DNA from: Chitinophagaceae bacterium
GTDB taxonomy: Bacteria > Bacteroidota > Bacteroidia > Chitinophagales > Chitinophagaceae
Reading direction: 5' to 3'
NCBI GenBank assembly: GCA_017307755.1
Contig: JAFKGQ010000013.1
Coordinates: 248,001 to 312,000, forward strand
Length of the DNA stretch: 64,000 bases
In this document: positions 18,186 to 26,816 of the stretch, piece by piece
Layout: each line of letters begins with the position of its first letter
Numbering within the stretch: the stretch's first letter is position 1
Notes under the pieces: model-generated
Databases searched by the model: none
Told to the model about the DNA's origin: nothing
The model's input: only the letters and a program-made list of their open reading frames with translations
Position numbers and translations under genes: made by a program

Positions 18186-19376
18186 CTATTTTTTTTCTTT
18201 CAGTCTGCGTATCACCTCGATACACGCCCGGGTATTATGATACGGGCACTTCCAGAAACCCACCTTATCCTGCCCCGGCATGACAGCGCCCTCGGCAGTC
18301 CGGCCCCAGAACCATTCCCCCTTTTCCCCGTCGATGATATACCTCTTTATATATTCCCAGACAGCCCGGAACTTTTGGTAAAATGACTCTTCCCCAGTCA
18401 GTTGCCAGACATTGAGCAGACCCACCATTGCTTCCGCCTGTACCCACCAATGTCTTTCGGCGATCAGGCGCCCCTCGTCCAGCTCATAGCTCATGCTGCC
18501 GTCGGGATCCAACCCTTCCATGGACGCCACTGCTATTTTTATCACAAGTTCCTTCACCTGCCGGATAAGAGCCTGATCTCCCAGCACTTCCGCGGCTTCC
18601 AGCAGAAGCCAGGAAGCTTCGATATCATGTCCATATGAGATGATATTCGACCTCACTGACCAGTCCTCGTCAAAGAAGAGATGGAGATGATGGGTCTGGC
18701 GATCCACGATATGATCCGTAAAATTTCCTATGAGCGCCTTTATCTTCTCCGCAAGCGCCGCATCCCCCCAGACCCGGTACAGGTTGGTATAAGCCTCCAG
18801 GATATGGAGATGGGTGTTCATCGTCTTTTTTTCATTGGCATCCTTATCACTCAACCGTTGGTCATCCATTGGCTTCCAATCGTAGGTCAACGCTTCCATA
18901 TATCCCCCCCTGAACGTGTCGTAACTATTGTCCTCTATGTCCCTGTACAATGCCCTGGCCATATCCAATACCTCCGGCGCCGGAGAGGCCCGGTAGTATT
19001 CCGTCAGACCATAAATGGTAAAGGCAATGGCGTACATCTGTTTTTTCATATCCGCAGGAATGCCCTCGGCCGTTACCGACCAGTAAACGCCCCCAAACGC
19101 CAGGTCCAGAAAATGAGTGGAGATATAGTCAAAGCTTCTTTCAGCTACTTCGAGCAGATGTGCCTCCTTTGTCAGGTTATACGCCGCGGAGAAACTCCAG
19201 AGGATACGGGCATTCAGCACAGCGCCTTTTACGGCGCCTTCCACCACCTGGTTGTCATCGGTCAGACGTCCATAAAACCCTCCCTGAGGGCGATCGATGG
19301 TAAACTTCTCCCAATAATCAAGGATATGTTGCAGCTCCTGACGAAATTCCGAAGACAGATGCGCATGTTCTTCCAT
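18186..19376 (-). CDS. AGE-family epimerase, cellobiose/mannobiose 2-epimerase-like
   Basis: 396 residues without a signal peptide, so cytoplasmic. An (alpha/alpha)6-barrel of the N-acylglucosamine 2-epimerase superfamily. Active-site histidines typical of cellobiose 2-epimerases are visible: SYGHDIEASWLLLEA (His about 246), RHWWVQAEAMVGLLN (His about 306) and KCPYHNTRACIE (His about 378). Such enzymes convert the reducing-end glucose of beta-1,4 disaccharides to mannose, or the reverse. It lies between the NUDIX gene and the locus-1 sigma gene on the same strand, 60 bp from the latter. That placement suggests a disaccharide step for one of the loci, but a beta-mannobiose substrate would not fit the alpha-mannan GH76 enzymes. 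Confidence 0.85.
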   Translation of the reverse strand: MEEHAHLSSEFRQELQHILDYWEKFTIDRPQGGFYGRLTDDNQVVEGAVKGAVLNARILWSFSAAYNLTKEAHLLEVAERSFDYISTHFLDLAFGGVYWSVTAEGIPADMKKQMYAIAFTIYGLTEYYRASPAPEVLDMARALYRDIEDNSYDTFRGGYMEALTYDWKPMDDQRLSDKDANEKKTMNTHLHILEAYTNLYRVWGDAALAEKIKALIGNFTDHIVDRQTHHLHLFFDEDWSVRSNIISYGHDIEASWLLLEAAEVLGDQALIRQVKELVIKIAVASMEGLDPDGSMSYELDEGRLIAERHWWVQAEAMVGLLNVWQLTGEESFYQKFRAVWEYIKRYIIDGEKGEWFWGRTAEGAVMPGQDKVGFWKCPYHNTRACIEVIRRLKEKK

Positions 19377-19432
19377 TCCGTAAGATAAACATTATTCATC
19401 ATCAGCCCCGCGTGGACCGGATGACCCGTCCG

Positions 19433-19894
19433 CTATGACAAAGTAGCCGACAGTTCCTCCAGCAACGCTGTTTGGGCCGGGTTGATGATCTGTGAAGCCG
19501 TCTCGATATCAAACCAGGCGCCCCTGCTCACCTCTGGGAAAGATTGCATACGACCACTGCGGGGAGGCCATTCCATTTCAAAAGTATTGCTGACGATGGT
19601 AGACGGGTCGAGGTCACCTGAAGTGGCCCAGGCAAAGACCTTTTTGCCCCCTTTTTGACGAACAGGCTCCAGTGCATAAAAAGGTCCGGGCAGGGCATGC
19701 CCCGTTTCTTCACGAAATTCCCGGATGGCGGCGTCCAGGGCGGTTTCGTTGCCGTCAAATTCACCCTTTGGGATCGTCCAGGCGCCGACTTCCTTGTTCT
19801 TCCAGAAAGGTCCTCCGGGGTGGACGAGAAATACTTCCAACTTATTATCTGTCATTCTGTAGAGGAGTATACCCGCACTTTGCTTTTTCTTCAT
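19433..19894 (-). CDS. NUDIX hydrolase
   Basis: 153 residues from the ATG at 19892-19894; a longer TTG-initiated reading to 19924 would run into the upstream terminator hairpin. The NUDIX box is complete (residues about 52-74: GEFDGNETALDAAIREF then REETG). The start (KKQSAGILLYR) and PGGPFWKNKEVGAWTIPKGEF resemble the group that hydrolyses dinucleoside polyphosphates or nucleoside diphosphate-linked molecules in housekeeping. Substrate cannot be assigned. It is on the minus strand, 56 bp before the epimerase gene. Confidence 0.88.
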   Translation of the reverse strand: MKKKQSAGILLYRMTDNKLEVFLVHPGGPFWKNKEVGAWTIPKGEFDGNETALDAAIREFREETGHALPGPFYALEPVRQKGGKKVFAWATSGDLDPSTIVSNTFEMEWPPRSGRMQSFPEVSRGAWFDIETASQIINPAQTALLEELSATLS

Positions 19895-19920
19895 CGCAGG
19901 TACTACAAGCAAATAACCCG

Positions 19921-19954
19921 CCAAAACAAGGCCCCCGGCTGATGCCGGGGGCCT
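19921..19954 (-). terminator. Intrinsic terminator after the locus-2 susD
   Basis: GGCCCCCGGC and GCCGGGGGCC pair perfectly around a 4-base loop (19930-19953), with an extra A-T pair outside. On the minus strand the stem is followed by TTGTTTT. It lies 11 bp beyond the susD stop and separates that operon from the NUDIX gene. Confidence 0.8.
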
Positions 19955-19964
19955 AAAAATACTT

Positions 19965-21728
19965 CTACCAGTGCGGATTCTGTGTCAACCGTTGATTCAA
20001 CAATATTTCCTGGGTAGGGATGGGGAAAAGGTAATCCCTTTCTTCGTGGAATTGTTTGGGTATTTTTCCGTTGATGATGATATTACCGCCACTCCCGCCG
20101 TTCTCCAGGACAACATCGACATCCAGCTGAAGAAATTGGGCGCCGGGTACATTTGGAGGGGCGCCGGTGTAAATGACCAGGTCGGTCAGGCCGTCCCCAT
20201 CCAGGTCATAGCTGCCGGGGCCGGGGAAATACGCACCTTTGAATTGCACAGCCAGGAGATGGCCTTCTTTCCACCGCATCAGATCATTCCAGGCAAATCC
20301 TTCCATGATCAGCTCGATACGACGCTCGCGCCGGATCTCCAGGATGATGCCCTTGTTGACAGGGTCCGTCACATGCAGGAACTGCCCGGACAGATATGGG
20401 TCGGGATTGGCATTGGCCGCGGCCAGGTCCATATTTGGCATACCTACCCTGTCCCTTAGCAGACGGATTGACTTATCGATGTCGGCCTGTGTGATGCCGC
20501 CCAGTTCTGCCTTCGCCTCGGCATAGTTCAACAATACCTCGGCATAACGAAATACGGGGAGGGCATTGGGGGAGTGGGCAAGGGCGTCATTTGCCGCGCC
20601 GGTGACAAATTTGATCAGTTGATATCCCGTCACCGTGCTTGTATAGGACGGTGGTAAGGTCACATTCCCATCCAGCCGTTGGTATCCGGGGGTACGGATA
20701 GTTTGGGACAGACGTGGATCACGGTCCTTCACCTCCTGTAAGAATTGCATGGTGGCATATCCCGGCTTGTCGGTGAACCTTGTGCCGTCCTTCATCAGAT
20801 AGCTGTTGACAAAGCTTTTTTCCAGACCGGGCTTACCAAAGGAAGGCGCCGTAGTATAATAGTTGACATTATGGAACACCTGCAGGGTCGCGCTATACTG
20901 CCTTGCCAGGATCACTTCGTCCGGAATAGGGGCGATAGAGGCAAACAGATCGCGATAAGCAATAGCGGGCTGGCTTTTATAGATCGTGTACGGTCCATGA
21001 TCGATCAATTCGGCGGCTGCATCGGCCGCTTTTTGTAAAAAGGCGGGACCACCCGGTAAAGAATTGGCCGAGTCATGATACTTCCTGAAAGTGCCTTCGA
21101 ACAGGCAAAACCGGGACTTTAATGCCAATGCCGTCCATTTCGTCACTTCCGCCACGCTTTTATTTGTCCCCAGATGGGCGATGGCAAAATCGATGTCGTT
21201 GAGCACGGAGTCCATAACGAGTAACCGTGAATCGCGTGGTTTGTAAAGCTCCGCCGTATCGGATGGCTCCAATGCCCTGGAATACCAGGGTACATCCCCA
21301 AAACGGGCCACCATCCCGCTGTAAAAATAAGCCCGGAAAAATCTCGCTACAGCCACATATTTATTGGTAATGGAACTATCGAGCTTTCCCCGTTGATAGT
21401 TGTTCAGAAAATAGTTGATATTACGCAGTCTGGACCAGTCCCACCCGCCGCCGGATACAGGAATGGGCCGGTAGCCTGTCTGCTGAGGGCTGAGCCCTGT
21501 CAGTACGATGAGGTTGGCCGTCTCGGTGTAAAGACTTGTAAAGGAATTGTCCTCATTGTCCGCATTGGGTATCATTTTATCATAAAAGGACCGCACGTAC
21601 AGTTGCAGCTCGCTCTCCGAACTGAATCCATTGTCCGGGGATATCTGTGACAAAGGCTGCTTGTCCAATGTCTTCGAACAGCCTGTCAGCAACCATCCCA
21701 TCGCCGCAAAAACAAATAGCTTTTTCAT
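19965..21728 (-). CDS. SusD/RagB-family outer-membrane lipoprotein (locus 2)
   Basis: 587 residues from the ATG at 21726-21728. A longer frame to 21827 would overlap the C-terminal coding part of susC and adds no sensible leader. The lipoprotein signal is MKKLFVFAAMGWLLTGC. SusD hallmarks include VAVARFFRAYFYSGMVARFGD, VFRYAEVLLNYAEAKAELGG, IRLLRDRVGMP and RRERRIELIMEGFAWNDLMR. It is only distantly similar to the locus-1 SusD by eye, so the captured glycan may differ. It begins 22 bp after susC and ends in front of a strong terminator. Confidence 0.94.
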   Translation of the reverse strand: MKKLFVFAAMGWLLTGCSKTLDKQPLSQISPDNGFSSESELQLYVRSFYDKMIPNADNEDNSFTSLYTETANLIVLTGLSPQQTGYRPIPVSGGGWDWSRLRNINYFLNNYQRGKLDSSITNKYVAVARFFRAYFYSGMVARFGDVPWYSRALEPSDTAELYKPRDSRLLVMDSVLNDIDFAIAHLGTNKSVAEVTKWTALALKSRFCLFEGTFRKYHDSANSLPGGPAFLQKAADAAAELIDHGPYTIYKSQPAIAYRDLFASIAPIPDEVILARQYSATLQVFHNVNYYTTAPSFGKPGLEKSFVNSYLMKDGTRFTDKPGYATMQFLQEVKDRDPRLSQTIRTPGYQRLDGNVTLPPSYTSTVTGYQLIKFVTGAANDALAHSPNALPVFRYAEVLLNYAEAKAELGGITQADIDKSIRLLRDRVGMPNMDLAAANANPDPYLSGQFLHVTDPVNKGIILEIRRERRIELIMEGFAWNDLMRWKEGHLLAVQFKGAYFPGPGSYDLDGDGLTDLVIYTGAPPNVPGAQFLQLDVDVVLENGGSGGNIIINGKIPKQFHEERDYLFPIPTQEILLNQRLTQNPHW

Positions 21729-21750
21729 TCTATTGACCAGTTTAAAATAA

Positions 21751-24700
21751 TTAGAAATTGACATCCAAACCAAAAGAGTACTGTGAAAAGAAAGGATAAT
21801 CGCGGCCACCGGCGTCGGATGCAACATTTGGGGTCACCTGTTCAGGATCGATGTACTTTGACTTTAGCTTTGTCCAGGTGAACAGGTTCTGTCCCGTGAA
21901 ATATAGTCGCAACCGCTGCAGCTTCCACCGTCTCATCCAATCGCCCGGCAGATTGTACCCGATGGTGAGGTTTTTCAGACGGATATAGGCGATATCCTGC
22001 AGATATCTGTCGTTGTTGACGGACAGGTTGCCGCCGGGATAAGCGGAATATCCTCTCAGCAACGGGAAATAGGCATTGGGGTTGGAAGGGCTCCAGATCT
22101 TGTTCACAAAATCCTTTGGCACAAAGGATACATAAGGCCGGCCATAGGGCCCCCAGAATAAAGATGATTCCACATTGGGATACCAATTCTGTTTACCGAT
22201 GCCCTGGAAGAATACGGAGAGGTCGAAATTGTTCCAGTTAAACCCGGCGTTGATACCAAATGAGTACCTGGGTAAGGTATTACCGATGCGTTCCAGGTCG
22301 CCATGATCATCCAACGTGAATTTTCCGTCATTGATGACATTATCCTTGTTCAGGTCCCTGAACTTCAGGTCCCCCGCATGCAGTTTGCTCCATTCGCCCG
22401 GTGAAGCCACCCGCTGATCCATGTCCACATAGTCCTGATTGATAGGATAGCTCAATGCTTCCTGGTCCGTCTTGAAGTAGCCATCTGTTCTGTAACCCCA
22501 TATTTCTCCCAGTTCCTGGCCTGCATAGTGATTGTTGTCCCCCAACAGCCGCTTGGGGTTGTCGAATTTGGTGATCTTCGCCGTATAGTCGGAAAGGGCG
22601 ATGCCAAAGCTATAGCTGAAGGGCTTATCCGCCAGCCTGCCGCTGCCTTGCCATTTGATAGACACCTCGAAGCCATTGGTCACCAGGTCCCCCGCATTTT
22701 GTGTCGGGGCCAATGCGCCAAATACGGCCGGCAATACCTGACCCGGTATCAGCATATTGGTGGTCTTCCGGCGATATCGGTCAAAGCTCACCAGCAGGTG
22801 GTTTTTTAAAAAAGAGGCGTCGATGCCCCCGTTCAGCGTGGCAGATCTTTCCCAGGTAAAGTTGGGTGTAACGGGGTTTGGTGCGCTCAATACCTGCGTT
22901 TTATTACCATCGATGATATAATTTGTCTGGGCGCTGTTCATCACAGGGATATAAGGATACAGATTGGCGGCGGAGTTACCGAGGTCCTGGTTGCCCAATG
23001 AACCGTAAGAAACCCTGAGTTTTAATTCAGACACGACACCCGTGAGTTTGTCAAAAAAAGCCTCTTTGCTGATACGCCATCCGCCCGAGATAGAAGGAAA
23101 GAACCCGAATCGTTGTCCACTGGGAAACCGGGAGCTGCCGTCATAACGGCCGTCGAGCTCCAGCAGATATTTTCCCCCATAATCGTAATTGATCCTGCCA
23201 AAATATCCCAGTAACGCCCATTCGCGCGCATTACCGCCCGCCTGTGGGGCCACGGTGCCCAGGTCTATCTGGTTGAGATCGTCCGACAAAAGGTTTTGCC
23301 GGGTAGTGGAATTGATCTTGTATTTCTGTATCTCTTCATTGTAGCCTGCCGTCAGTTTGAGATCATGTTTTTCCAGGCTCTTTTCATAAGTGACATACAG
23401 GTTTATAGAATGATGCCGGTCAAGATGGGTGTTCTCGGTAAGCTGATCAAAGCCGGCCTTGCTGATCGTCCCGGGGTATACAGACCAGGGGATATATGCG
23501 TTCCGCTGGTAGTCGGAATAAGGCACGAGCTCGAAGGTATAGTTGCCGGTGAGGGAAAGCCCCTTGACGATGGAAGCATTAAATCCGAGGGTGTTGGTCA
23601 GGTTGTAGTTCTGATTACCGCCATGTGATTTGCCATTCTGGAGATCGGCATATTCATAAGCGCCGTAATTGTTCAGATTGGTACGAAAGAAGTAGGTGCC
23701 GTCCGGGTTCTTAGGTACATAAGAAGCCATGGCATGGTTGTAATAGCCTGTGGGATAAGGGCTATATCCCGGATAAGTATAGTCATTGGCTCCTAGTTGC
23801 GTATTGCTGGACAAGGTCAGCCAGGGCGTGACATGAGCATTTATTTTTGCCCGGAAATTATATGCGTTGTATACATTTTTATAAAAATAGGTCTGATACA
23901 TGCCTTCCTGTCTGTAATACCGGCCTGACAATAAGAAGTCTACCTTGTCGCTGCCACCGCTGACGCTGAAATGATGCTCCATCCCCGGCTGGCTTTTCCG
24001 GAAGAGGAAATGCCACCAGTCCGTGTTGCCATAGTAGATATACATGGGGGTGCCGTTCCTGTTCTGTACTACGACGGAGGGCAGGGATGGATCCGTCTGT
24101 CTTTTTTTCATCTCGGCATAATCGGCCGCCGTATAGCCTGTATAACTGTTGCCTACATTGCGTGAAAAAGCCACGTCGGCCAAAGAATCCTGAAGAAATC
24201 CGTCGGTGATAAAATCAGTACGGGTGGTAATGCTTTGAATATTGTAGCTGGCGCCGTAATTGATATTCACCTTACCTTTTCTGGCCTGTTTGGTCGTAAC
24301 GAGGATGACCCCAAAGGCGCCTCGTGCGCCATAGACAGCGGCTGATGCCGCATCTTTCAGGACCGACAGGGATTCGATGTCCTGCGGGTTCAGCATATTG
24401 ATATCCCCCGGCGCGCCGTCGATGAGGATCAGCGGGCTGCCTGTTACATTGGTGATGGAAGCATAGCCGCGCACGTTGAAGTTTCCCGTACTGCCAGGGT
24501 GCCCGTCGCCAAATGTAATGTTGAGATTGGGGATAGCGCCCTGCAAAGCCTGCGCGGCGGAAGACACCGGTCTGTCCGCAAAGGTCTTGGCATCCACCTG
24601 GCTGACGGCCCCCGTCAGATTGACTTTTTTCTGGACGCCATATCCCACTACCACGACCTCATTCATGGCATTTGCCTCTTTCAGTATGATGTACAGCGAC

Positions 24701-25053
24701 TCTTCTTTATTGGGATCCCACTTGTCACGGACAATGGTCTGTGTAATATAACCCACGTGTGTGATGACAAAAGTATAGGAGCCTTTTGCAGCCGGCTTGT
24801 CCATCGTAAAGATCCCCGAGGCATTGGTAATGACAGAATGATGCACGCCGGCCTGATCGTTCTTCAGCTCGACGGTTACGTCGGATAAAGGCTCACCTTT
24901 TTCATTTTCTACGAGTCCCTTGATCCTGATCCTTTTTTCGTTGTCCGGGGTCTGAGCGCTCAGCGTTGAAGAGAGGCCCGTCAGCAAGAGGAAGCCTATC
25001 AGCAGCCAACAGGGCATAGGACAGCCTCTCACCATTTTGTAGTGATGTTCCAT
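21751..25053 (-). CDS. SusC/RagA-family TonB-dependent transporter without STN domain (locus 2)
   Basis: 1100 residues. A signal peptide (LLIGFLLLTGLSSTLSAQ) leads directly into the carboxypeptidase-regulatory-like domain (about 42-130: IRIKGLVENEKGEPLSDVTVEL), then the plug (VVVVGYGVQKKVNLTGAV, AQALQGAIPNL, SVLKDAASAAVYGARGAFGV) and the barrel, ending in an aromatic tail (FFSQYSFGLDVNF). The roughly 80-residue STN domain found in the locus-1 transporter is missing, although a FecR/sigma pair is encoded right beside it. An alternative ATG at 25035 gives a shorter leader. It pairs with the SusD downstream. Confidence 0.94.
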   Translation of the reverse strand: MEHHYKMVRGCPMPCWLLIGFLLLTGLSSTLSAQTPDNEKRIRIKGLVENEKGEPLSDVTVELKNDQAGVHHSVITNASGIFTMDKPAAKGSYTFVITHVGYITQTIVRDKWDPNKEESLYIILKEANAMNEVVVVGYGVQKKVNLTGAVSQVDAKTFADRPVSSAAQALQGAIPNLNITFGDGHPGSTGNFNVRGYASITNVTGSPLILIDGAPGDINMLNPQDIESLSVLKDAASAAVYGARGAFGVILVTTKQARKGKVNINYGASYNIQSITTRTDFITDGFLQDSLADVAFSRNVGNSYTGYTAADYAEMKKRQTDPSLPSVVVQNRNGTPMYIYYGNTDWWHFLFRKSQPGMEHHFSVSGGSDKVDFLLSGRYYRQEGMYQTYFYKNVYNAYNFRAKINAHVTPWLTLSSNTQLGANDYTYPGYSPYPTGYYNHAMASYVPKNPDGTYFFRTNLNNYGAYEYADLQNGKSHGGNQNYNLTNTLGFNASIVKGLSLTGNYTFELVPYSDYQRNAYIPWSVYPGTISKAGFDQLTENTHLDRHHSINLYVTYEKSLEKHDLKLTAGYNEEIQKYKINSTTRQNLLSDDLNQIDLGTVAPQAGGNAREWALLGYFGRINYDYGGKYLLELDGRYDGSSRFPSGQRFGFFPSISGGWRISKEAFFDKLTGVVSELKLRVSYGSLGNQDLGNSAANLYPYIPVMNSAQTNYIIDGNKTQVLSAPNPVTPNFTWERSATLNGGIDASFLKNHLLVSFDRYRRKTTNMLIPGQVLPAVFGALAPTQNAGDLVTNGFEVSIKWQGSGRLADKPFSYSFGIALSDYTAKITKFDNPKRLLGDNNHYAGQELGEIWGYRTDGYFKTDQEALSYPINQDYVDMDQRVASPGEWSKLHAGDLKFRDLNKDNVINDGKFTLDDHGDLERIGNTLPRYSFGINAGFNWNNFDLSVFFQGIGKQNWYPNVESSLFWGPYGRPYVSFVPKDFVNKIWSPSNPNAYFPLLRGYSAYPGGNLSVNNDRYLQDIAYIRLKNLTIGYNLPGDWMRRWKLQRLRLYFTGQNLFTWTKLKSKYIDPEQVTPNVASDAGGRDYPFFSQYSFGLDVNF

Positions 25054-25070
25054 AAGTAATTACTATTTAG

Positions 25071-26120
25071 TTATTGTGCTTTTCGAATACTATATCCCCC
25101 TGGATTGGGTTTGATCTCCAGGTCATGCAGCGAAGCAATACGTCGAAGAACTTGTGCTAAGGAGTCTTTTTCCCGTATCCTGCCGGAAAAGATCATTCCG
25201 GATAAGGTTTCTTTTTTGAAATTCAATTTCACGCCATATCCCTGGCCGATGGAATCCAGGACTTCCGACAGCGGTGTCTGATCGAACGAAATGGCAAACC
25301 CCGTACGTTCACCATAAGACAGGTCTTTGTTCCTGTTGTCATCATGCCGTCCGGTGGTGATCGTGCGAACAGTCGCGATATCGTTCCCGATGTTCCAGTC
25401 CGCCTGCTGACCAGGCAACAGATAAATTTTCTTTCCATTTGCAACAGCAGTGTCCTTCCGTCGACCGATCATGACCCTGCCCGTATGCAACACTACTTCG
25501 ATATGATCGGCGTCCGGCCATGCAGTCACAGTAAAGGATGTACCCAGGGCTACGGTGGAAAGATCACGACTGTACACGGTAAAAGGGCGGCTCCTGTCTT
25601 TCGCCGCCTCAAAAAAGGCCTTGCCGGAGAGATAGACCTTTCTGTCCTTTGTCCCAAAAGAAGGCCAGTAGCTCAGTTCGCTGTTGGGATATAATCTTAC
25701 CACCGAACCATCTTTCAGACTGATCTCGCGTACAGCTGAGGTTGAATTGCCGATCCTTACGATATTGTCTGAAACGATTACCACGGCCGGGCTCGCCTTT
25801 TTCGTCACGCCCGTTGAAGGATGAAATAGTAAGAACCTGAATGAGATCAACATCACCCCTGCTGCAGCAGCCCATTTCCCTATCATCAGTATCTTTCTCC
25901 CCATCATTCTCTCCGGACGTGCCGGTATAAAATGCTGACTGATATTGTTAAAAAGCTCCCGTTTAAAATTTTCACCCGTGGGTGAAGCAACTTCTGTAAA
26001 AAAGTCCTCTCCTTTTGACACCGCCTGTTCATACCATGCATCGTACTCCGCTCTCTCCGCAGGTGTCGCGCTGTCGTCCAGGTATTTCTCCAACAGGTAT
26101 TGCAGCCTCTCCTTTGTCAT
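25071..26120 (-). CDS. FecR-family anti-sigma factor (locus 2)
   Basis: 349 residues. The N-terminal cytoplasmic part (EKYLDDSATPAERAEYDAWY) is followed by one membrane segment (WAAAAGVMLISFRFLLF), the FecR domain (about 125-225: REISLKDGSVVRLYPNSELS and GKAFFEAAKDRSRPF) and the C-terminal DUF4974 domain (about 270-345: FDQTPLSEVLDSIGQGYGVK). It is 17 bp upstream of the locus-2 susC and divergent from the sigma factor gene at 26285, whose product it presumably restrains. Confidence 0.93.
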   Translation of the reverse strand: MTKERLQYLLEKYLDDSATPAERAEYDAWYEQAVSKGEDFFTEVASPTGENFKRELFNNISQHFIPARPERMMGRKILMIGKWAAAAGVMLISFRFLLFHPSTGVTKKASPAVVIVSDNIVRIGNSTSAVREISLKDGSVVRLYPNSELSYWPSFGTKDRKVYLSGKAFFEAAKDRSRPFTVYSRDLSTVALGTSFTVTAWPDADHIEVVLHTGRVMIGRRKDTAVANGKKIYLLPGQQADWNIGNDIATVRTITTGRHDDNRNKDLSYGERTGFAISFDQTPLSEVLDSIGQGYGVKLNFKKETLSGMIFSGRIREKDSLAQVLRRIASLHDLEIKPNPGGYSIRKAQ

Positions 26121-26227
26121 CCGGAAATATTTTATCTACTTTATCACATAAATGAGAGACTACCCCCACTACACAGAAAAAAAATCTTGTTCACGCAGAA
26201 ATAATATTCGTCTGTCCGGCGCATCGA

Positions 26228-26235
26228 TATATTTG
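26228..26235 (+). promoter_or_regulatory. -7 promoter element for the locus-2 sigma factor
   Basis: TATATTTG matches TAnnTTTG exactly. Eighteen bases upstream is TTC, a near match to the -33 TTG. Transcription would begin near 26240 and leave roughly 36-45 bases before the sigma coding start. Confidence 0.5.
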
Positions 26236-26284
26236 CGAAAAATCTTTATCTATAAAAGGCTCTGCGAAATATACCATTGAACAG

Positions 26285-26812
26285 TTGTGGCAACAGACGC
26301 AGCATGGAGATCATCGATCTTTCCGTCTATTATACGAAAGGACCATCGTTCCTCTTACCAATCGGGTCTACCGTATCTTAGGCGATGCCGATCTTACCAA
26401 GGACATCCTCCAGGAAGTATTTATCAGCCTCTATCAGAAAAGAACCGAATTACCCGCTGACCTGAACGTGATGGGTTATTTGCAGAATGCGGTGAAATAC
26501 AAAATATCCAACACACTGCGAGACAGGCTATCCAGGGCCGGCCATGAGGAAGAGCTCTCAAAAAGATATTTATCTATCCAGGCCGATCATGGCCATGCCT
26601 ATGAGAAAAAAGAGCTTGGCAGGCGCATTGGCGCCAGGCTGGCGACCCTTCCCGAGAAATGCAGACAAGCTTTTATGCTTAGTCATTTCGGGGATCTTTC
26701 CTATAAGGCTGTAGCCCACGAAATGGGGATCTCAGTCAAGACGGTGGAAAAACATGTAAGTAAAGCACTGCGGGTCTTGCGTAAAGAATTAGATAACGCC
26801 AACTACAATTGA
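26285..26812 (+). CDS. ECF RNA polymerase sigma factor (locus 2), non-ATG start
   Basis: 175 residues if started at the TTG at 26285. The frame stays open upstream and reads I-E-Q-L-W-Q-Q, which resembles the usual beginning of these sigma factors, so translation may begin slightly upstream, for example at ATT 26276. No ATG or GTG is available in frame after the predicted promoter. Region 2 spans about 10-75 (FRLLYERTIVPLTNRVYRI, DILQEVFISLYQ) and region 4 about 115-170 (LPEKCRQAFMLSHFGDLSYK, then GISVKTVEKHVSKAL). It is divergent from its presumed anti-sigma FecR and convergent with the OmpR-type regulator, the stops being 4 bp apart. Confidence 0.9.
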   Translation: MWQQTQHGDHRSFRLLYERTIVPLTNRVYRILGDADLTKDILQEVFISLYQKRTELPADLNVMGYLQNAVKYKISNTLRDRLSRAGHEEELSKRYLSIQADHGHAYEKKELGRRIGARLATLPEKCRQAFMLSHFGDLSYKAVAHEMGISVKTVEKHVSKALRVLRKELDNANYN

Positions 26813-26816
26813 TCAC

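Noticed and set aside
18681..19388. 235-residue open frame on the plus strand
   Set aside because: It is antisense to the epimerase gene, which has clear family motifs.
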